This document shows, piece by piece, positions 26,158 to 36,884 of a stretch of DNA of 64,000 nucleotides. The position numbers and the translations under genes are program-made. The number at the start of each line of letters is the position of its first letter. Positions within the stretch are counted from its first letter, which is position 1. The notes below the pieces were generated by a model, which saw only the letters and a list, made by a program, of their open reading frames with translations, did no database searches and was not told the origin of the DNA. The DNA is from JBAYSY01 sp041675885 (GTDB taxonomy: Bacteria; Pseudomonadota; Alphaproteobacteria; Rhodobacterales; Rhodobacteraceae): positions 62,001 through 126,000 of the forward strand of contig JBAYSY010000001.1 in assembly GCA_041675885.1 (NCBI GenBank). The letters run 5' to 3'.

Positions 26158-26823
26158 TCAGCCCTCCTCGCCCACCCGCTGCCGCAACAGCTTCAGCCGC
26201 GCCCATTGCGCATTGCGGATATGGGCGCGCGCGGCCTCCCCGGCGGCGGCGGCGTCGCGTGCGGCGATGGCGGCGACGATCTCCAGATGCTCGGCATGGG
26301 CAGAGGCCGCCCGGCTCTCGACATTGAGCGTGGTGCCGCCAAGCAGGATCATCGCATCGCTCAGCGCCCCCAGCGCCTTGAGCAGGAAACGGTTGTGCGC
26401 CGCGTGATAAAGCGCACCGTGGAAGGCCCGGTTGATCCGCACCAGCATATCGGGGTCACCCGCATGGCCCCCGGTTCCGGCCAGATCGCCAAGATCCTTG
26501 ATCTCGGCCTCCGAAGCGTGGCGCGCCGCATAGGCCGCCGCCGTCCCCTCCAGCACCTCGCGCATGTCGTAAAGCTCGATCACCGCCTGATGGTTGAGCC
26601 GGGCGATCACCGCGCCGACATGCGGCACATGGGTGATGAGCCCGTCGGCCTCCAGCCGCCGCAGCGCCTCGCGCACCGGGGTGCGGCTGATGCCCAGCCG
26701 CTCTGCCAGTTCGACCTCGCGCACCCGGCTGCCGGGCAGGAGCTTGCCGTCGGCGACCTCCTTCTTCAGCAGCGCATAGGCGGCATCGCCGCGCAACCGC
26801 GCCTCGTCGGGGCTCCTGTTCAT
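26158..26823 (-). CDS. GntR-family transcriptional regulator (FCD domain)
   Basis: A 221-residue regulator. The winged helix is at about 14-75 (REVELAERLGISRTPVREAL), and an all-helical FCD effector domain is at about 85-210 with metal-ligand-type His residues (NRAFHGALYHAAH). FadR-subfamily members usually bind a carboxylic or amino acid metabolite. It is the first regulator of the amidohydrolase/peptide-transport cluster, separated from the argE-like gene by an R3 repeat; control of that cluster is inferred from position. Confidence 0.9.
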   Translation of the reverse strand: MNRSPDEARLRGDAAYALLKKEVADGKLLPGSRVREVELAERLGISRTPVREALRRLEADGLITHVPHVGAVIARLNHQAVIELYDMREVLEGTAAAYAARHASEAEIKDLGDLAGTGGHAGDPDMLVRINRAFHGALYHAAHNRFLLKALGALSDAMILLGGTTLNVESRAASAHAEHLEIVAAIAARDAAAAGEAARAHIRNAQWARLKLLRQRVGEEG

Positions 26824-26915
26824 GTCTCGCGCTTTCCTCCCACCGCTCCGATTCTAGCGGCTTTCCCGCGCCGCTCCAACCGGGCAGGCGGAGACCCTTC
26901 GGAAAGGCCCCCGCT

Positions 26916-26970
26916 CCTTCATCTTGCCAGAAATACTCTCGGGGGGTCCGGGGGGCAGACAGCCCCCCGG
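26916..26970. repeat. Intergenic repeat R3, copy 1
   Basis: CTTCATCTTGCC, two bases, AAATACTCTCGGGGGG, then the hairpin GGGGGCAGACAGCCCCC. The same two-part unit recurs at 36937-37044, 50107-50147, 61937-61995 and 63281-63331. Confidence 0.75.
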
Positions 26971-26989
26971 CGCTTACCACAGGCACCGC

Positions 26990-28144
26990 CTACCGGCATT
27001 CCTCGATCAGCCGCCGCAAAAAATCCTCACAAGCATCAAGCTGCGCCGCCTCCACATACTCATCCGGCCTGTGCGCCTGGGCGATCGAGCCGGGGCCGCA
27101 GACCACGGTGGGGATCCCGGCCATGTCGTGGAACAACCCGCCCTCGGTGCCGTAGGCGACCTTGATATGGTCGTTCTGCCGGGCGAAGCGGCGGGCGGCG
27201 GCGGCGACCGGCGCGTCGGGGGCGGTGTCGAGGCCGGGATAGGCCGCCGTCAGCTCCACCACCGCCCCGGCGGCGGGGTCGATCAGGCGCATCTCCGGGG
27301 CAAGCTCGCCCTCCACATAGGCGCGGATCTCGGCGACCAGCGCGTCGGCATCCTCGCCGGGCAGCACGCGGAACTCGAACTCGGTCTCGAAACGGTCGGG
27401 CACGATGTTCAGCGCGGTGCCGCCATGCGCGGTGCCGACATGGGCGGTGGAATGGGGCGTGCTGTAAAGCGCATCCGAAGGCCCCGCGGCCAGCCTGCGG
27501 CCGATCTCCTGCATCCTGACCACCAGCCTTGCGCCGTATTCCACCGCGTTGACGAACTCCGGCGCGCGCGAGGAGTGGCCGGCGGTGCCGGTGAACACCG
27601 CCCGCAGGCTGCGCTTGGTCTTGTGGCCAAGGCAGAGCCGCATCTCCGTGGGTTCGCCGACGATGCAGCCCAGCGGGCGCACTTCCCGCTCCATCAGCCG
27701 CGCCAGCAGGTCGCGCACGCCGATGCAGCCCACCTCCTCGTCGTAGGACAGCGCGATATGGATCGGGCGCGTGAGCGGCGCGGCGGCGATCTCGGGCGCG
27801 AGGCCGAGGCAGCAGGCGAGGAACCCCTTCATGTCGCAGGCGCCCCGGCCGAAAAGCCGCCCGTCGCGCTCGGTCAGCGTGAACGGGTCCGAGGCCCAGT
27901 GCTGCCCATCGACCGGCACCGTGTCGGTGTGGCCAGAGAGCACCCAGCCCGGCACGTCCTCCGGCCCGAATGTGGCCCAGAGGTTCGCCTTGGTCCCGGT
28001 CGCGTCATAAATCCGTTCGCAGCGCGCGCCGTGCGAGGCAAGCCAGCCCTCGGCCCAGTCGATCAGCGGCAGGTTCGGGTTACGGCTGGTGGTGTCGTGC
28101 GAGATCAGCGCCGCGAAGGCGGTGAGCGTGTCACGGGCGGGCAT
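26990..28144 (-). CDS. argE: M20-family deacetylase, acetylornithine deacetylase-like
   Basis: A 384-residue zinc amidohydrolase. First metal motif GHTDTVP (His72, Asp74), bridging Asp104 in GACDMKG, and the catalytic pair in SYDEEVGCIG are visible; a dimerisation domain lies in the middle. The length and pattern best fit ArgE, which removes the acetyl group from N-acetylornithine. In this neighbourhood of peptide uptake and other deacylases it may instead act on another N-acyl-amino acid. It overlaps the LysR gene by 14 nt and is probably co-transcribed with it. Confidence 0.85.
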   Translation of the reverse strand: MPARDTLTAFAALISHDTTSRNPNLPLIDWAEGWLASHGARCERIYDATGTKANLWATFGPEDVPGWVLSGHTDTVPVDGQHWASDPFTLTERDGRLFGRGACDMKGFLACCLGLAPEIAAAPLTRPIHIALSYDEEVGCIGVRDLLARLMEREVRPLGCIVGEPTEMRLCLGHKTKRSLRAVFTGTAGHSSRAPEFVNAVEYGARLVVRMQEIGRRLAAGPSDALYSTPHSTAHVGTAHGGTALNIVPDRFETEFEFRVLPGEDADALVAEIRAYVEGELAPEMRLIDPAAGAVVELTAAYPGLDTAPDAPVAAAARRFARQNDHIKVAYGTEGGLFHDMAGIPTVVCGPGSIAQAHRPDEYVEAAQLDACEDFLRRLIEECR

Positions 28145-29135
28145 GGGGGACTCCTGTCAGGCTGGCCTCTGCGCGGGCGCGCACCAGCGCCATGAAGGCC
28201 AGCACCGTGGCCGAGGGGCGAACGCCCGCCGGGGTAAGGAAACTGGTCCGAAGGGTGATCGTCGGCACGAAGGGCCGGGTGACCAGAACGGGGTCGAGCC
28301 GCAGCGCCACCGGAAACGGGTTGATCAGCGCCAGCCCCAGCCCCTCGGCCACCAGTTCGGCGGCGGAAACCACGGTCGCGGTCTCGATGGTGATGCGCGG
28401 CCGGGCGCCGCCCTCGTCCAGCGCCCGGTCGCTGGCGGCACGGGCGGAATGGCGCCGGGTCTGGGCCACGAAATCCTGCCCGTCGAGATCGGCGGGGGTG
28501 ATGGTCTCGCGTCCGGCCAGCGGATGGTCGCGCCGCATCAGGCAGACGATGCGCGTTTCGTGGAACGGCTCGACCCGGACCCCCGCATGATTGGGCTGGG
28601 TGTCGGTGATGGCGATATCGGCGCGGCCCTCGGCGACATGGGTCACCAGGACGTCGCTCGACAGCACGTCGAGGAACACCGGCAGGTCGGGATACCCACG
28701 GGCAAGCTCGGCGGCCGGGCCGGGCAGGAAGCGGTGGGCGATGGTCGGCGGGGCGGCGATCCGCAACGGCACCGACGGGTCGGGGTGGCGGCTCGCGGCG
28801 TTCTCGATCCGGCTCAGCGCGGCGAACACCGGGTCGATCTCGGCGTCTATGGCCAGCGCCTCGGGCGTGGGCACCAGCCGCCCGCCCTCGCGCAGGAACA
28901 GGCGGCGGTCGAGCCGCGATTCGATCTGCGCCACCGCCCGGCTGACCGCCGGTTGCGAGATGCCCAGCCGGTCCGCCGCCGCCGTCGCGGTGCCCGAAGT
29001 GACCAGCGCCCGCAGCACCTCCAGTTCGCGCAGGGTGATGCCGCTGCGCGGCAGCGGCGCGACAGGTGCGGGCGCAGCCGGTTCGGAAGCGGTGGGGCGG
29101 CCTGTCGCCGCCCCGGTGGTATCGTTCGGGGACAT
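28131..29135 (-). CDS. LysR-family transcriptional regulator
   Basis: A 334-residue LysR regulator with a longer than usual N-terminal tail (about 32 residues, Ala/Pro rich). The winged helix is at about 34-92 (LRELEVLRALVTSGTATAAA and SQPAVSRAVAQIESRL), and the effector domain follows. It is transcribed away from the peptide ABC operon, the classic divergent LysR layout, so that operon is the likely target. Its 3' end overlaps the argE-like gene by 14 nt, so the hydrolase may share its regulation. Confidence 0.92.
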   Translation of the reverse strand: MSPNDTTGAATGRPTASEPAAPAPVAPLPRSGITLRELEVLRALVTSGTATAAADRLGISQPAVSRAVAQIESRLDRRLFLREGGRLVPTPEALAIDAEIDPVFAALSRIENAASRHPDPSVPLRIAAPPTIAHRFLPGPAAELARGYPDLPVFLDVLSSDVLVTHVAEGRADIAITDTQPNHAGVRVEPFHETRIVCLMRRDHPLAGRETITPADLDGQDFVAQTRRHSARAASDRALDEGGARPRITIETATVVSAAELVAEGLGLALINPFPVALRLDPVLVTRPFVPTITLRTSFLTPAGVRPSATVLAFMALVRARAEASLTGVPHARP

Positions 29136-29303
29136 AGGTCTATGCGCAACGGTTATGGCAATTTCTATTTACAATACGGTAACAGCATACTACGCTTTCT
29201 GGCAAGGGCCGGGCCGCCCGACCCCGACAGGGGCACGGCGGCACATGGACAGCCCGGCCAAAGACAGCGGCCGAACGGGCCGCGGAACAACAGGGGATCT
29301 ACG
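29136..29303. promoter_or_regulatory. Divergent promoter region between lysR and the ABC operon
   Basis: A local AT-rich patch (about 29140-29195: GGCAATTTCTATTTACAATA, GGTAACAGCATACTA) in a GC-rich background. It probably holds both promoters and the LysR site; LysR T-N11-A motifs can be drawn, but none is decisive. Confidence 0.4.
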
Positions 29304-30917
29304 ATGACACGCATTGGCAAGGCATCCGCCTTTCTGTCGGCGACGGCGGCGCTTGCACTCATGGCCGGCGCCGCGGCAGCGCAAACGCTGACCATCGGCC
29401 TTTCGTCCGAACCGACCTCGGCCGACCCGCATTACCACAACCTCGGGCCGAACAACGCGCTGGCGCGGCACGTGTTCACGCCGCTGATCGTGCAGGACGC
29501 CCAGCAGCGGCTGGAGCCGGGCCTGGCCACCGAATGGGAGACGGTGGACGACACCACATGGCGGCTGACGCTGCGCGAAGGCGTCACCTTCTCGAACGGC
29601 GAGCCCTTCACCGCCCGCGACGTGATCTATTCGATCTGCCGCATCCCGCTGGTGCCCGACGCGCCCTCGCCCTTCACGCTCTACACCCGCGCCATCACCG
29701 GGCTGACGGCCGAGGGCGACCACAGCCTGACCATCACCACCGACGGCCCGGCGCCCTTGCTGCCGAATATGCTCTCGACCTTCGTCATCGTCTCGGCCTC
29801 GGTCTCGGGCGCCGAGGACGAGGTGGTGTTCGGCACCGAGGAATGCGAGGGCGTGGGCGACGCGCCGGTCTCGGCCGCCTTCAACAGCCCCGATTTCGCC
29901 ATCGGCACCGGCCCCTACAGGCTTGCCAGCTTCATCCGCGGCGAAGAGATCGTGCTGGAGCGCAACGACAGCTACTGGGGCGAGGCCCCGGCGTGGGAAC
30001 GTCTGGTGCTGCGCACGCTGTCGAACCAGGGCGCCCGGGTCGCGGCGCTGCTGGCGGGCGATGTGGACATGATCGAGAACCCGCCCACCCAGGACATCGC
30101 AAGGATCGAGGGCGAGGGCTTCACCGTCGCCTCGGGCCTGTCGAACCGGGTGGTCTATATCGCGCTGGATCAGGGCGACGCACCGACGCCGGGCATCGCG
30201 GGCGACGTGAACCCGCTTCAGGACGTGCGCGTGCGCGAGGCGCTGGCGCTGGCCATCGACCGCGAGGCGATCCGCGACCGGCTGATGCTGGGCCTGTCGG
30301 AACCCGCGGGCGAACTGTTGCCGCCACCGATGTTCGGCACCAACCCCGACCGCCCGGCGATCCCCTTCAACCCCGACCGCTCGCGCGAGTTGCTGGCCGA
30401 AGCGGGCTATCCGGACGGTTTCGCCATCACGCTGGGCACGCCCAACGACCGCTACATCAACGACGGCCAGATTTCCCAGGCGGTGGCGCAGATGTGGACC
30501 CGCGTCGGCGTGCAGACCGAGGTGGACGCCAAGACCTTCTCGGCCTTCATCGCCGACCGCAACGGCTTCGCCTTCTCGGCCTTCCTCGCGGGCTGGGGCG
30601 CGGGCACGGGCGAGATGTCGTCGCCCTTGGGCGCGCTGGTGGCAACGCGCGATCCCGACCGCAGCCTCGGCGGCACCAACTTCGCCCGCCACTCGAACCC
30701 CGAGATGGACGACCTGCTGGTGCAGGCCATGGTGACGGTCGATGACGACGAACGCGAACGCCTGCTGCGCGAAGGCAGCGCGCTGGTGATGGACACATTC
30801 GGGATCGTGCCGATCCATTACGAGCTGACCACCTGGGCGCACAAGCCCGACCTCGAATACGAGGCCCGGGCCGACCAGTACACGCTCGGCTATCTCGTCG
30901 CGCCGAAGGCCGACTGA
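29304..30917 (+). CDS. Peptide/nickel-type ABC transporter substrate-binding protein
   Basis: A 537-residue SBP_bac_5 family protein. The signal peptide is about 26 residues (GAAAAQ cleavage). LTIGLSSEPTSADPHYHNLG starts the mature protein, and the ARDVIYSICRI and LREALALAIDREAIRDRL-type motifs typical of the family are visible (here VREALALAIDREAIRDRL). It captures di- or oligopeptides, or other amino-acid conjugates, in the periplasm. It is first of a dppABCDF-like operon; a large hairpin separates it from the permease gene. Confidence 0.93.
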   Translation: MTRIGKASAFLSATAALALMAGAAAAQTLTIGLSSEPTSADPHYHNLGPNNALARHVFTPLIVQDAQQRLEPGLATEWETVDDTTWRLTLREGVTFSNGEPFTARDVIYSICRIPLVPDAPSPFTLYTRAITGLTAEGDHSLTITTDGPAPLLPNMLSTFVIVSASVSGAEDEVVFGTEECEGVGDAPVSAAFNSPDFAIGTGPYRLASFIRGEEIVLERNDSYWGEAPAWERLVLRTLSNQGARVAALLAGDVDMIENPPTQDIARIEGEGFTVASGLSNRVVYIALDQGDAPTPGIAGDVNPLQDVRVREALALAIDREAIRDRLMLGLSEPAGELLPPPMFGTNPDRPAIPFNPDRSRELLAEAGYPDGFAITLGTPNDRYINDGQISQAVAQMWTRVGVQTEVDAKTFSAFIADRNGFAFSAFLAGWGAGTGEMSSPLGALVATRDPDRSLGGTNFARHSNPEMDDLLVQAMVTVDDDERERLLREGSALVMDTFGIVPIHYELTTWAHKPDLEYEARADQYTLGYLVAPKAD

Positions 30918-30919
30918 TC

Positions 30920-30958
30920 CGGCGGCGCATCCTGCGCAAGCGTTGAACTGCGCCGCCG
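30920..30958 (+). other. Intercistronic hairpin after the binding-protein gene
   Basis: CGGCGGCGCA (30920-30929) pairs with TGCGCCGCCG (30949-30958) over a 19-nt loop, without a T-run. Such stems often protect the abundant binding-protein mRNA from 3' decay or attenuate downstream transcription, giving more binding protein than permease. Confidence 0.6.
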
Positions 30959-31002
30959 CGACCGGGGCGGTGCAGCTTTCTTTCTGACGGTGGAGCAAGG
31001 CC

Positions 31003-31983
31003 ATGGTCGCCTATTTCCTGCGACGGCTGGGGCAGAGCGCCGTTGCCGTGTTCGTCATGGCGGTGCTGGTGTTCGTCGGCGTCTATGCGATCGGCAATCC
31101 GGTGGATATCCTGATCAACCCCGAGGCGACCGAGCGCGAGCGGCTGGCAGCCATGGCGCGCATGGGCCTCGACCGGCCGCTGTGGGAACAGTTCCTCGTC
31201 TATTTCGGCAACCTGCTGCGCGGCGATTTCGGCACCTCCTTCGTCTATGGCGACTCGGCGCTGGCGGTGATCCTGCAACGGCTGCCCGCGACGCTGGAAC
31301 TGGCCTTCGTGGCGCTGCTGCTGGCGGTGCTGCTGGGGGTGCCCTTGGGGGTGATCGCCGGGCTTTACCCCGACGGCCTCCTCGGCCGGTCGATCATGGC
31401 GGGTTCGATCCTCGGCTTCTCGCTGCCGAACTTCTGGCAGGGCCTGATGCTGATCCTGATCTTCGCGGTGTTCCTGGGCTGGGTGCCCGCGGGCGGGCGC
31501 GGGCCGACGACCGAGCTGTTCGGCCTGCGCGTGAGCTTCCTGTCATGGGAGGGGCTGCGGCACATGATCCTGCCCGCGATCAACCTCGCGCTGTTCAAGA
31601 TGGCGCTGGTGATCCGCCTCGCCCGCGCGGGCACGCGCGAGGTCATCACCCAGGACTACATCAAGTTCGCCCGCGCCAAGGGCCTGTCGCGGCGCCGGGT
31701 GGTGCTGGTGCATGTGCTGAAGAACATCATGATCCCGGTGGTGACGATCCTCGGCCTGGAACTCGGCTCGATGATCGCCTTCGCGGTGGTCACGGAAACG
31801 GTGTTCGCATGGCCCGGCATGGGCAAGCTCTTGATCGATTCCATCAACCGGCTGGATCGCCCGGTGATCGTGGCCTACCTGATGCTGATCGTCTTCATCT
31901 TCGTGCTGATCAACCTGGTGGTCGATATCCTTTATTCCGTGCTCGACCCGCGGGTGCGGCTGGCACAGCGGGGGGCGCAATGA
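31003..31983 (+). CDS. Dipeptide-type ABC transporter permease (DppB-like)
   Basis: A 326-residue inner-membrane permease. An N-terminal membrane segment and short periplasmic domain (to about 100) are followed by five segments of the BPD_transp_1 domain. The EAA-type loop is FARAKGLSRRRVVLVHVLKN. The start is MVAYFLRRLGQSAVAVF, as is usual for DppB. It forms a heterodimer with the DppC-like permease, which overlaps by 4 nt. Confidence 0.93.
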   Translation: MVAYFLRRLGQSAVAVFVMAVLVFVGVYAIGNPVDILINPEATERERLAAMARMGLDRPLWEQFLVYFGNLLRGDFGTSFVYGDSALAVILQRLPATLELAFVALLLAVLLGVPLGVIAGLYPDGLLGRSIMAGSILGFSLPNFWQGLMLILIFAVFLGWVPAGGRGPTTELFGLRVSFLSWEGLRHMILPAINLALFKMALVIRLARAGTREVITQDYIKFARAKGLSRRRVVLVHVLKNIMIPVVTILGLELGSMIAFAVVTETVFAWPGMGKLLIDSINRLDRPVIVAYLMLIVFIFVLINLVVDILYSVLDPRVRLAQRGAQ

Positions 31984-32888
31984 CCGGAACCCCGCAACCC
32001 GCCACCGCGCCGAAAGCCATCAGCCCGATGCGCGCCGCGATGCTGGATTTCGCGGCCAGCCGCCTTGCGCTCGGCGGGCTGGTGCTGGTGGTGCTGATCG
32101 CGCTGGCGGCGATCTTCGCGCCATGGATCACACCGCAGAACCCCTACGACCTCGCCCAGCTCGACATCATGGACAACAACCTGCCGCCCGGCTCGGAAAG
32201 CTGGGGCGGCATGACCTACTGGCTCGGCACCGACAACCAGGGCCGCGACATGCTCTCGGCGATCGTCTACGGCCTGCGGATGAGCCTGATCGTCGCCGGG
32301 ACCGCCACGCTCTGCGCGCTGGGGATCGGCATGGCGGCGGGGATCGTCGCCGCCTATTTCGGCGGCCGGGCCGATACGCTGATCATGCGGGTGGTCGATC
32401 TGCAACTGTCGTTCCCGGCGATCCTCGTGGCGCTGATCCTGCTCGCGATCCTCGGCAAGGGGGTGGACAAGGTGATCATCGCGCTGGTGATCGTGCAATG
32501 GGCCTATTACGCCCGCACCGTGCGCGGATCGGCGCTGGTCGAGCGCCAGCGCGACTATATCGCCGCCGCGCAGGGTCTCGGCCTCAGCCATGCGCGGGTG
32601 ATGTTCCGCCACCTGCTGCCCAACTGCCTGCCGCCCCTGATCGTCGTCGCCACGGTGCAGATCGCGCAGGCCATCGCGCTGGAGGCGACGCTAAGCTTCC
32701 TCGGCGTCGGCGTGCCGGTGACGGAACCCTCGCTCGGCCTCCTGATCGCCAACGGCTATTCCTACCTGCTGTCCGGCAACTACTGGATCAGCGTCTATCC
32801 GGGCGTCGCGCTCTTGATCACCATCGTGGCGATCAACCTCGTGGGCGACCAGTTGCGCGACGTGCTGAACCCAAGGCTGAGGCGCTGA
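31980..32888 (+). CDS. Dipeptide-type ABC transporter permease (DppC-like)
   Basis: A 302-residue permease with an OppC-type N-terminal segment (LGGLVLVVLIALAAIFAPW) and then YWLGTDNQGRDMLSAIVYG, a family hallmark. The EAA loop is around IAAAQGLGLSHARVMFRHLL. ATG 31980 overlaps the preceding stop; only 3 nt separate it from the ATPase gene. It forms the translocation channel with the DppB-like protein. Confidence 0.94.
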   Translation: MTGTPQPATAPKAISPMRAAMLDFAASRLALGGLVLVVLIALAAIFAPWITPQNPYDLAQLDIMDNNLPPGSESWGGMTYWLGTDNQGRDMLSAIVYGLRMSLIVAGTATLCALGIGMAAGIVAAYFGGRADTLIMRVVDLQLSFPAILVALILLAILGKGVDKVIIALVIVQWAYYARTVRGSALVERQRDYIAAAQGLGLSHARVMFRHLLPNCLPPLIVVATVQIAQAIALEATLSFLGVGVPVTEPSLGLLIANGYSYLLSGNYWISVYPGVALLITIVAINLVGDQLRDVLNPRLRR

Positions 32889-32891
32889 TCC

Positions 32892-33871
32892 ATGACCCCG
32901 ATCCTCGATGTGCAGGACCTCAAGACCCATTTCTTCACCCGCGCGGGCGTGGTGCCCGCAGTCAATGGCGTCAGTTTCACCGTCAATCGGGGCGAGGTGA
33001 TGGGGCTGGTCGGAGAATCCGGCTCGGGCAAGACCGTCACCGGCTTCTCGATCCTCGGGCTGGTCGATCCGCCGGGACGGATCGCGGGCGGGCGCATCCT
33101 TTACAAGGGCCGCGATCTGGCGGAACTGCGCGAACCCGAATGGCAGGCGATCCGCGGCCGCCATATCGCGATGATCTTTCAGGACCCGATGATGACCCTC
33201 AACCCGGTGCTGAAGATCTCCACCCAGATGATCGAGGCGGTGCAGGCGCATGAGAAGATCAGCCGCGAGGCCGCCCGCGAACGCTGCCGCAAGGCGCTGG
33301 CCCGGGTCGGCATCCCCTCGCCCGACGAGCGGCTGGACGCCTATCCGCACCAGTTCTCGGGGGGCATGCGCCAGCGGGTGGCCATCGCCATCGCGCTTTT
33401 GCACGACCCCGACCTGATCGTGGCGGACGAGCCCACGACCGCGCTCGACGTGACGATTCAGGCGCAGATCCTGGCCGAGGTGCAGAAGCTGGCCGAGGAA
33501 AGCGGCACGGCGCTGATATGGATCAGCCATGACCTTTCGGTGGTCTCCAGCCTCGCGGACAATATCGCGGTGATGTATGCGGGCAAGGTGGTGGAACAGG
33601 GCCCGGCGCCGCAGGTGCTGGACCGGCCGGTGCATCCCTATACGCGGGGGCTGATCGACTCGATCCCCAGCCGCAACAGGCGCGGCGCGGATCTCGCGCA
33701 GATCCCCGGCATGACCCCCTCGCTGATGCACCTGCCCGAGGGCTGCGCCTTCCGCCCGCGCTGCGCCCATGCCACCAACGCCTGCCGCGCCCCGCAGGAA
33801 ATGCGCGAGATGCGCCCCGGCCAGTCGGCCCGCTGCGCCCATCCGCTCGGTCTGGCCGAGGAGGTCCCGGC

Positions 33872-33875
<4 letters not shown>
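32892..33875 (+). CDS. Dipeptide-type ABC transporter ATPase (DppD-like)
   Basis: A 327-residue ATPase. Walker A GESGSGKT is at 41-48, the Q-loop is MIFQDPMMTLNP, the signature is FSGGMRQR, Walker B is LIVADEPTTALD, and the H-loop is WISHDL. The C-terminal oligopeptide-transporter extension carries GCAFRPRCAHATNAC, the Cys cluster that binds an iron-sulfur cluster in DppD proteins. It overlaps the DppF-like gene by 4 nt. Confidence 0.94.
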
Positions 33876-34869
<994 letters not shown>

Positions 34870-34873
<4 letters not shown>

Positions 34874-35736
34874 TCCCGGCCCCGATCCCCGGCGTACTCG
34901 GTATCGAAGGGGCCGAAACCCAGCGCGTGCCGCTAGTGTTCGACAGCCCGCATTCCGGCACGCTCTACCCCGACGACTTCCGCCACAGCGCCGACCCGGC
35001 GCAGGTGCGCATGGCCGAGGATACGCATATCGAGGCCCTGTTCGCCGCCGCGCCACAGGTGGGCGCGGTGCTGCTTCATGCGCTGTTCCCCCGCGCCTAT
35101 GTCGATGCGAACCGGGCGGCGGACGACATGGACCCGGGCCAGATCGCGGGCGCCTACCCCGAGCCGCTCAACCCCGGCGTGAAAAGCCGCCTCGGCATCG
35201 GCCTGTGCTGGACCCGCGTCCCGCCCGACGGCGCGCCGATGTATGACCGCCCGCTGGCGGCGACGGAAGTCGCGGCGCGGGTCGTCCGCTACCACCGGCC
35301 CTATCAGCAGACCCTGCGGGCGCTGCTCGATCGGGCGCACGACCGCTGGGGCGCGGTCTGGCACGTCAACTGCCATTCGATGCCGCATCTCGCCTCGGCC
35401 ATGTCGGACGAACCGCCCGGCACGCCGCGCGCCGATTTCGTGCTGGGCGACCGCGACGGCACCACCTGCAAGGCCGGGTTCACCGCGACCGTGCGCGACT
35501 TCCTCGCCGCGCGGGGGTATTCGGTGGCGATCAACGACCCCTACAAGGGGGTGGAACTTGTGCGCGCCAACGGCGACCCGGCCGCCGGGCGCCATTCGCT
35601 TCAGCTTGAGGTCAACCGCAGGCTCTACATGGACGAGGCGACCCGGCTTCCGACCCCGGGCTTCGCGCCCCTACAGGAGCTTCTGGGCACGCTGGCCGCC
35701 CATCTCGCCGGTTACACCGCCGGAAGGGGGGTGTGA
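34870..35736 (+). CDS. N-formylglutamate amidohydrolase family protein
   Basis: A 288-residue FGase-family hydrolase (PF05013 type). Visible blocks are LVFDSPHSGTLYP near 27, FPRAYVDANRAADDMDP near 78-94, and VWHVNCHSMPH with likely metal-binding His residues. Family members release formate from N-formyl-glutamate, the last step of one histidine degradation route, and some accept other N-acyl-amino acids. There are no hut genes nearby. ATG 34870 overlaps the ABC ATPase stop by 4 nt, so its substrate is probably what the transporter imports or a product of it. Confidence 0.88.
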
Positions 35737-35738
35737 GC

Positions 35739-36692
35739 ATGGACTATCCGGTCGAGATCGCCCCGCCCGATATTTCCGCCTGGGCGGCGGGCAATACCGG
35801 CATCCCCCATGTCTGGACCTTCGACAGCGGTGCTCCGGGGCCGCATGTGGCGATCACCGCATTGGTGCACGGGAACGAGCCCTGCGGCGCCATCGCCCTC
35901 GACTGGCTCATGCGGCGCAAGGTGCGGCCCCTGCGCGGCAGGCTCTCGTTCGCCTTCGTCAACACGGCGGCCAGCGCCCGTTTCGACCCCACCCGCCCCG
36001 ACGACTCGCGCTGGGCGGAGGAGGACTTCAACCGCCTCTGGTCGCCCTCGGTGCTGGACGACCCCTCCCGCAAGCTGACCCCCGACCTCGCAAGGGCGCG
36101 GCAGATCCGGCCCTGGCTGGATACGGTCGATCTCCTGCTCGATATCCATTCGATGCAGCACAGGACCGAGCCCTTGATGCTCGCGGGCTGGCAGCCGAAG
36201 GGGCGGGAACTGGCCCGCGCCACGGGCCGCCCGGCGGCGGTGATCAGCGACCGCGGCCATGCCGAAGGGGTCAGGATGCGCGACTACGGCGGCTTCTCCG
36301 ACCCCGCCTCGGCGAAGAACGCGCTACTGGTCGAATGCGGCCAGCACTGGGAGACGGCGGCGGCGGATGTGGCCATCGAGACCGCCGTGGGCTTCCTGCG
36401 CGCCACCGGCGCGGTGGCCCCGGACCATGCCGCCGACTGGATGGAGACCCGCCCCGCCCCCGGCCCGATGCGCTTCTACGAGGTCACCGCCCCGATCACC
36501 GTCGAGACCGACGCCTTCCGCTTCGCCGCCGACTGGCGCGGCTTCGAACACCTGCCCGCCGGAACGCTGATCGGCCACGACGGTCCGCGCGCGATCCGCG
36601 CGCCGCACCCCGAGACCGTGCTCGTCATGCCCTCGAAACGGCTCTGGCCCGGCAAGACCGCGGTCCGGCTGGCGCGGCCGGTGGAGGGGTGA
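35739..36692 (+). CDS. Succinylglutamate desuccinylase/aspartoacylase family protein
   Basis: A 317-residue zinc carboxypeptidase-like deacylase. Zinc motif ALVHGNEPCGA (His-x2-Glu), second His in LLDIHSMQH, and the catalytic Glu in ALLVECGQHWE fit the AstE/AspA family, which cleaves N-succinyl-glutamate, N-acetyl-aspartate or N-acetyl-diaminobutyrate. The ATG at 35739 was chosen because GAAGGGGG lies 8 nt upstream; a GTG at 35733 overlapping the previous stop is an alternative. It is the last gene of the transporter operon, and a deacylase role on imported N-acyl-amino acids is likely. Confidence 0.88.
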   Translation: MDYPVEIAPPDISAWAAGNTGIPHVWTFDSGAPGPHVAITALVHGNEPCGAIALDWLMRRKVRPLRGRLSFAFVNTAASARFDPTRPDDSRWAEEDFNRLWSPSVLDDPSRKLTPDLARARQIRPWLDTVDLLLDIHSMQHRTEPLMLAGWQPKGRELARATGRPAAVISDRGHAEGVRMRDYGGFSDPASAKNALLVECGQHWETAAADVAIETAVGFLRATGAVAPDHAADWMETRPAPGPMRFYEVTAPITVETDAFRFAADWRGFEHLPAGTLIGHDGPRAIRAPHPETVLVMPSKRLWPGKTAVRLARPVEG

Positions 36693-36884
36693 GCCGGGCG
36701 GCTCCCGCCCCTTTCGCACGGGCTTGCGCCCATGCAAAAGCGTTGGGCCGCGCGCGCCCTGTCGGGCGCGATCCCGTGGCCGGGGAGATGGAGCACCCGC
36801 CCGGCGTGTCGCGCAAGCGGACGGTGCTCCGGGGCGTCTGTTCGCGGCTGGAAGGTTCCCGAGACACCGCTCACCCACCCTCCG

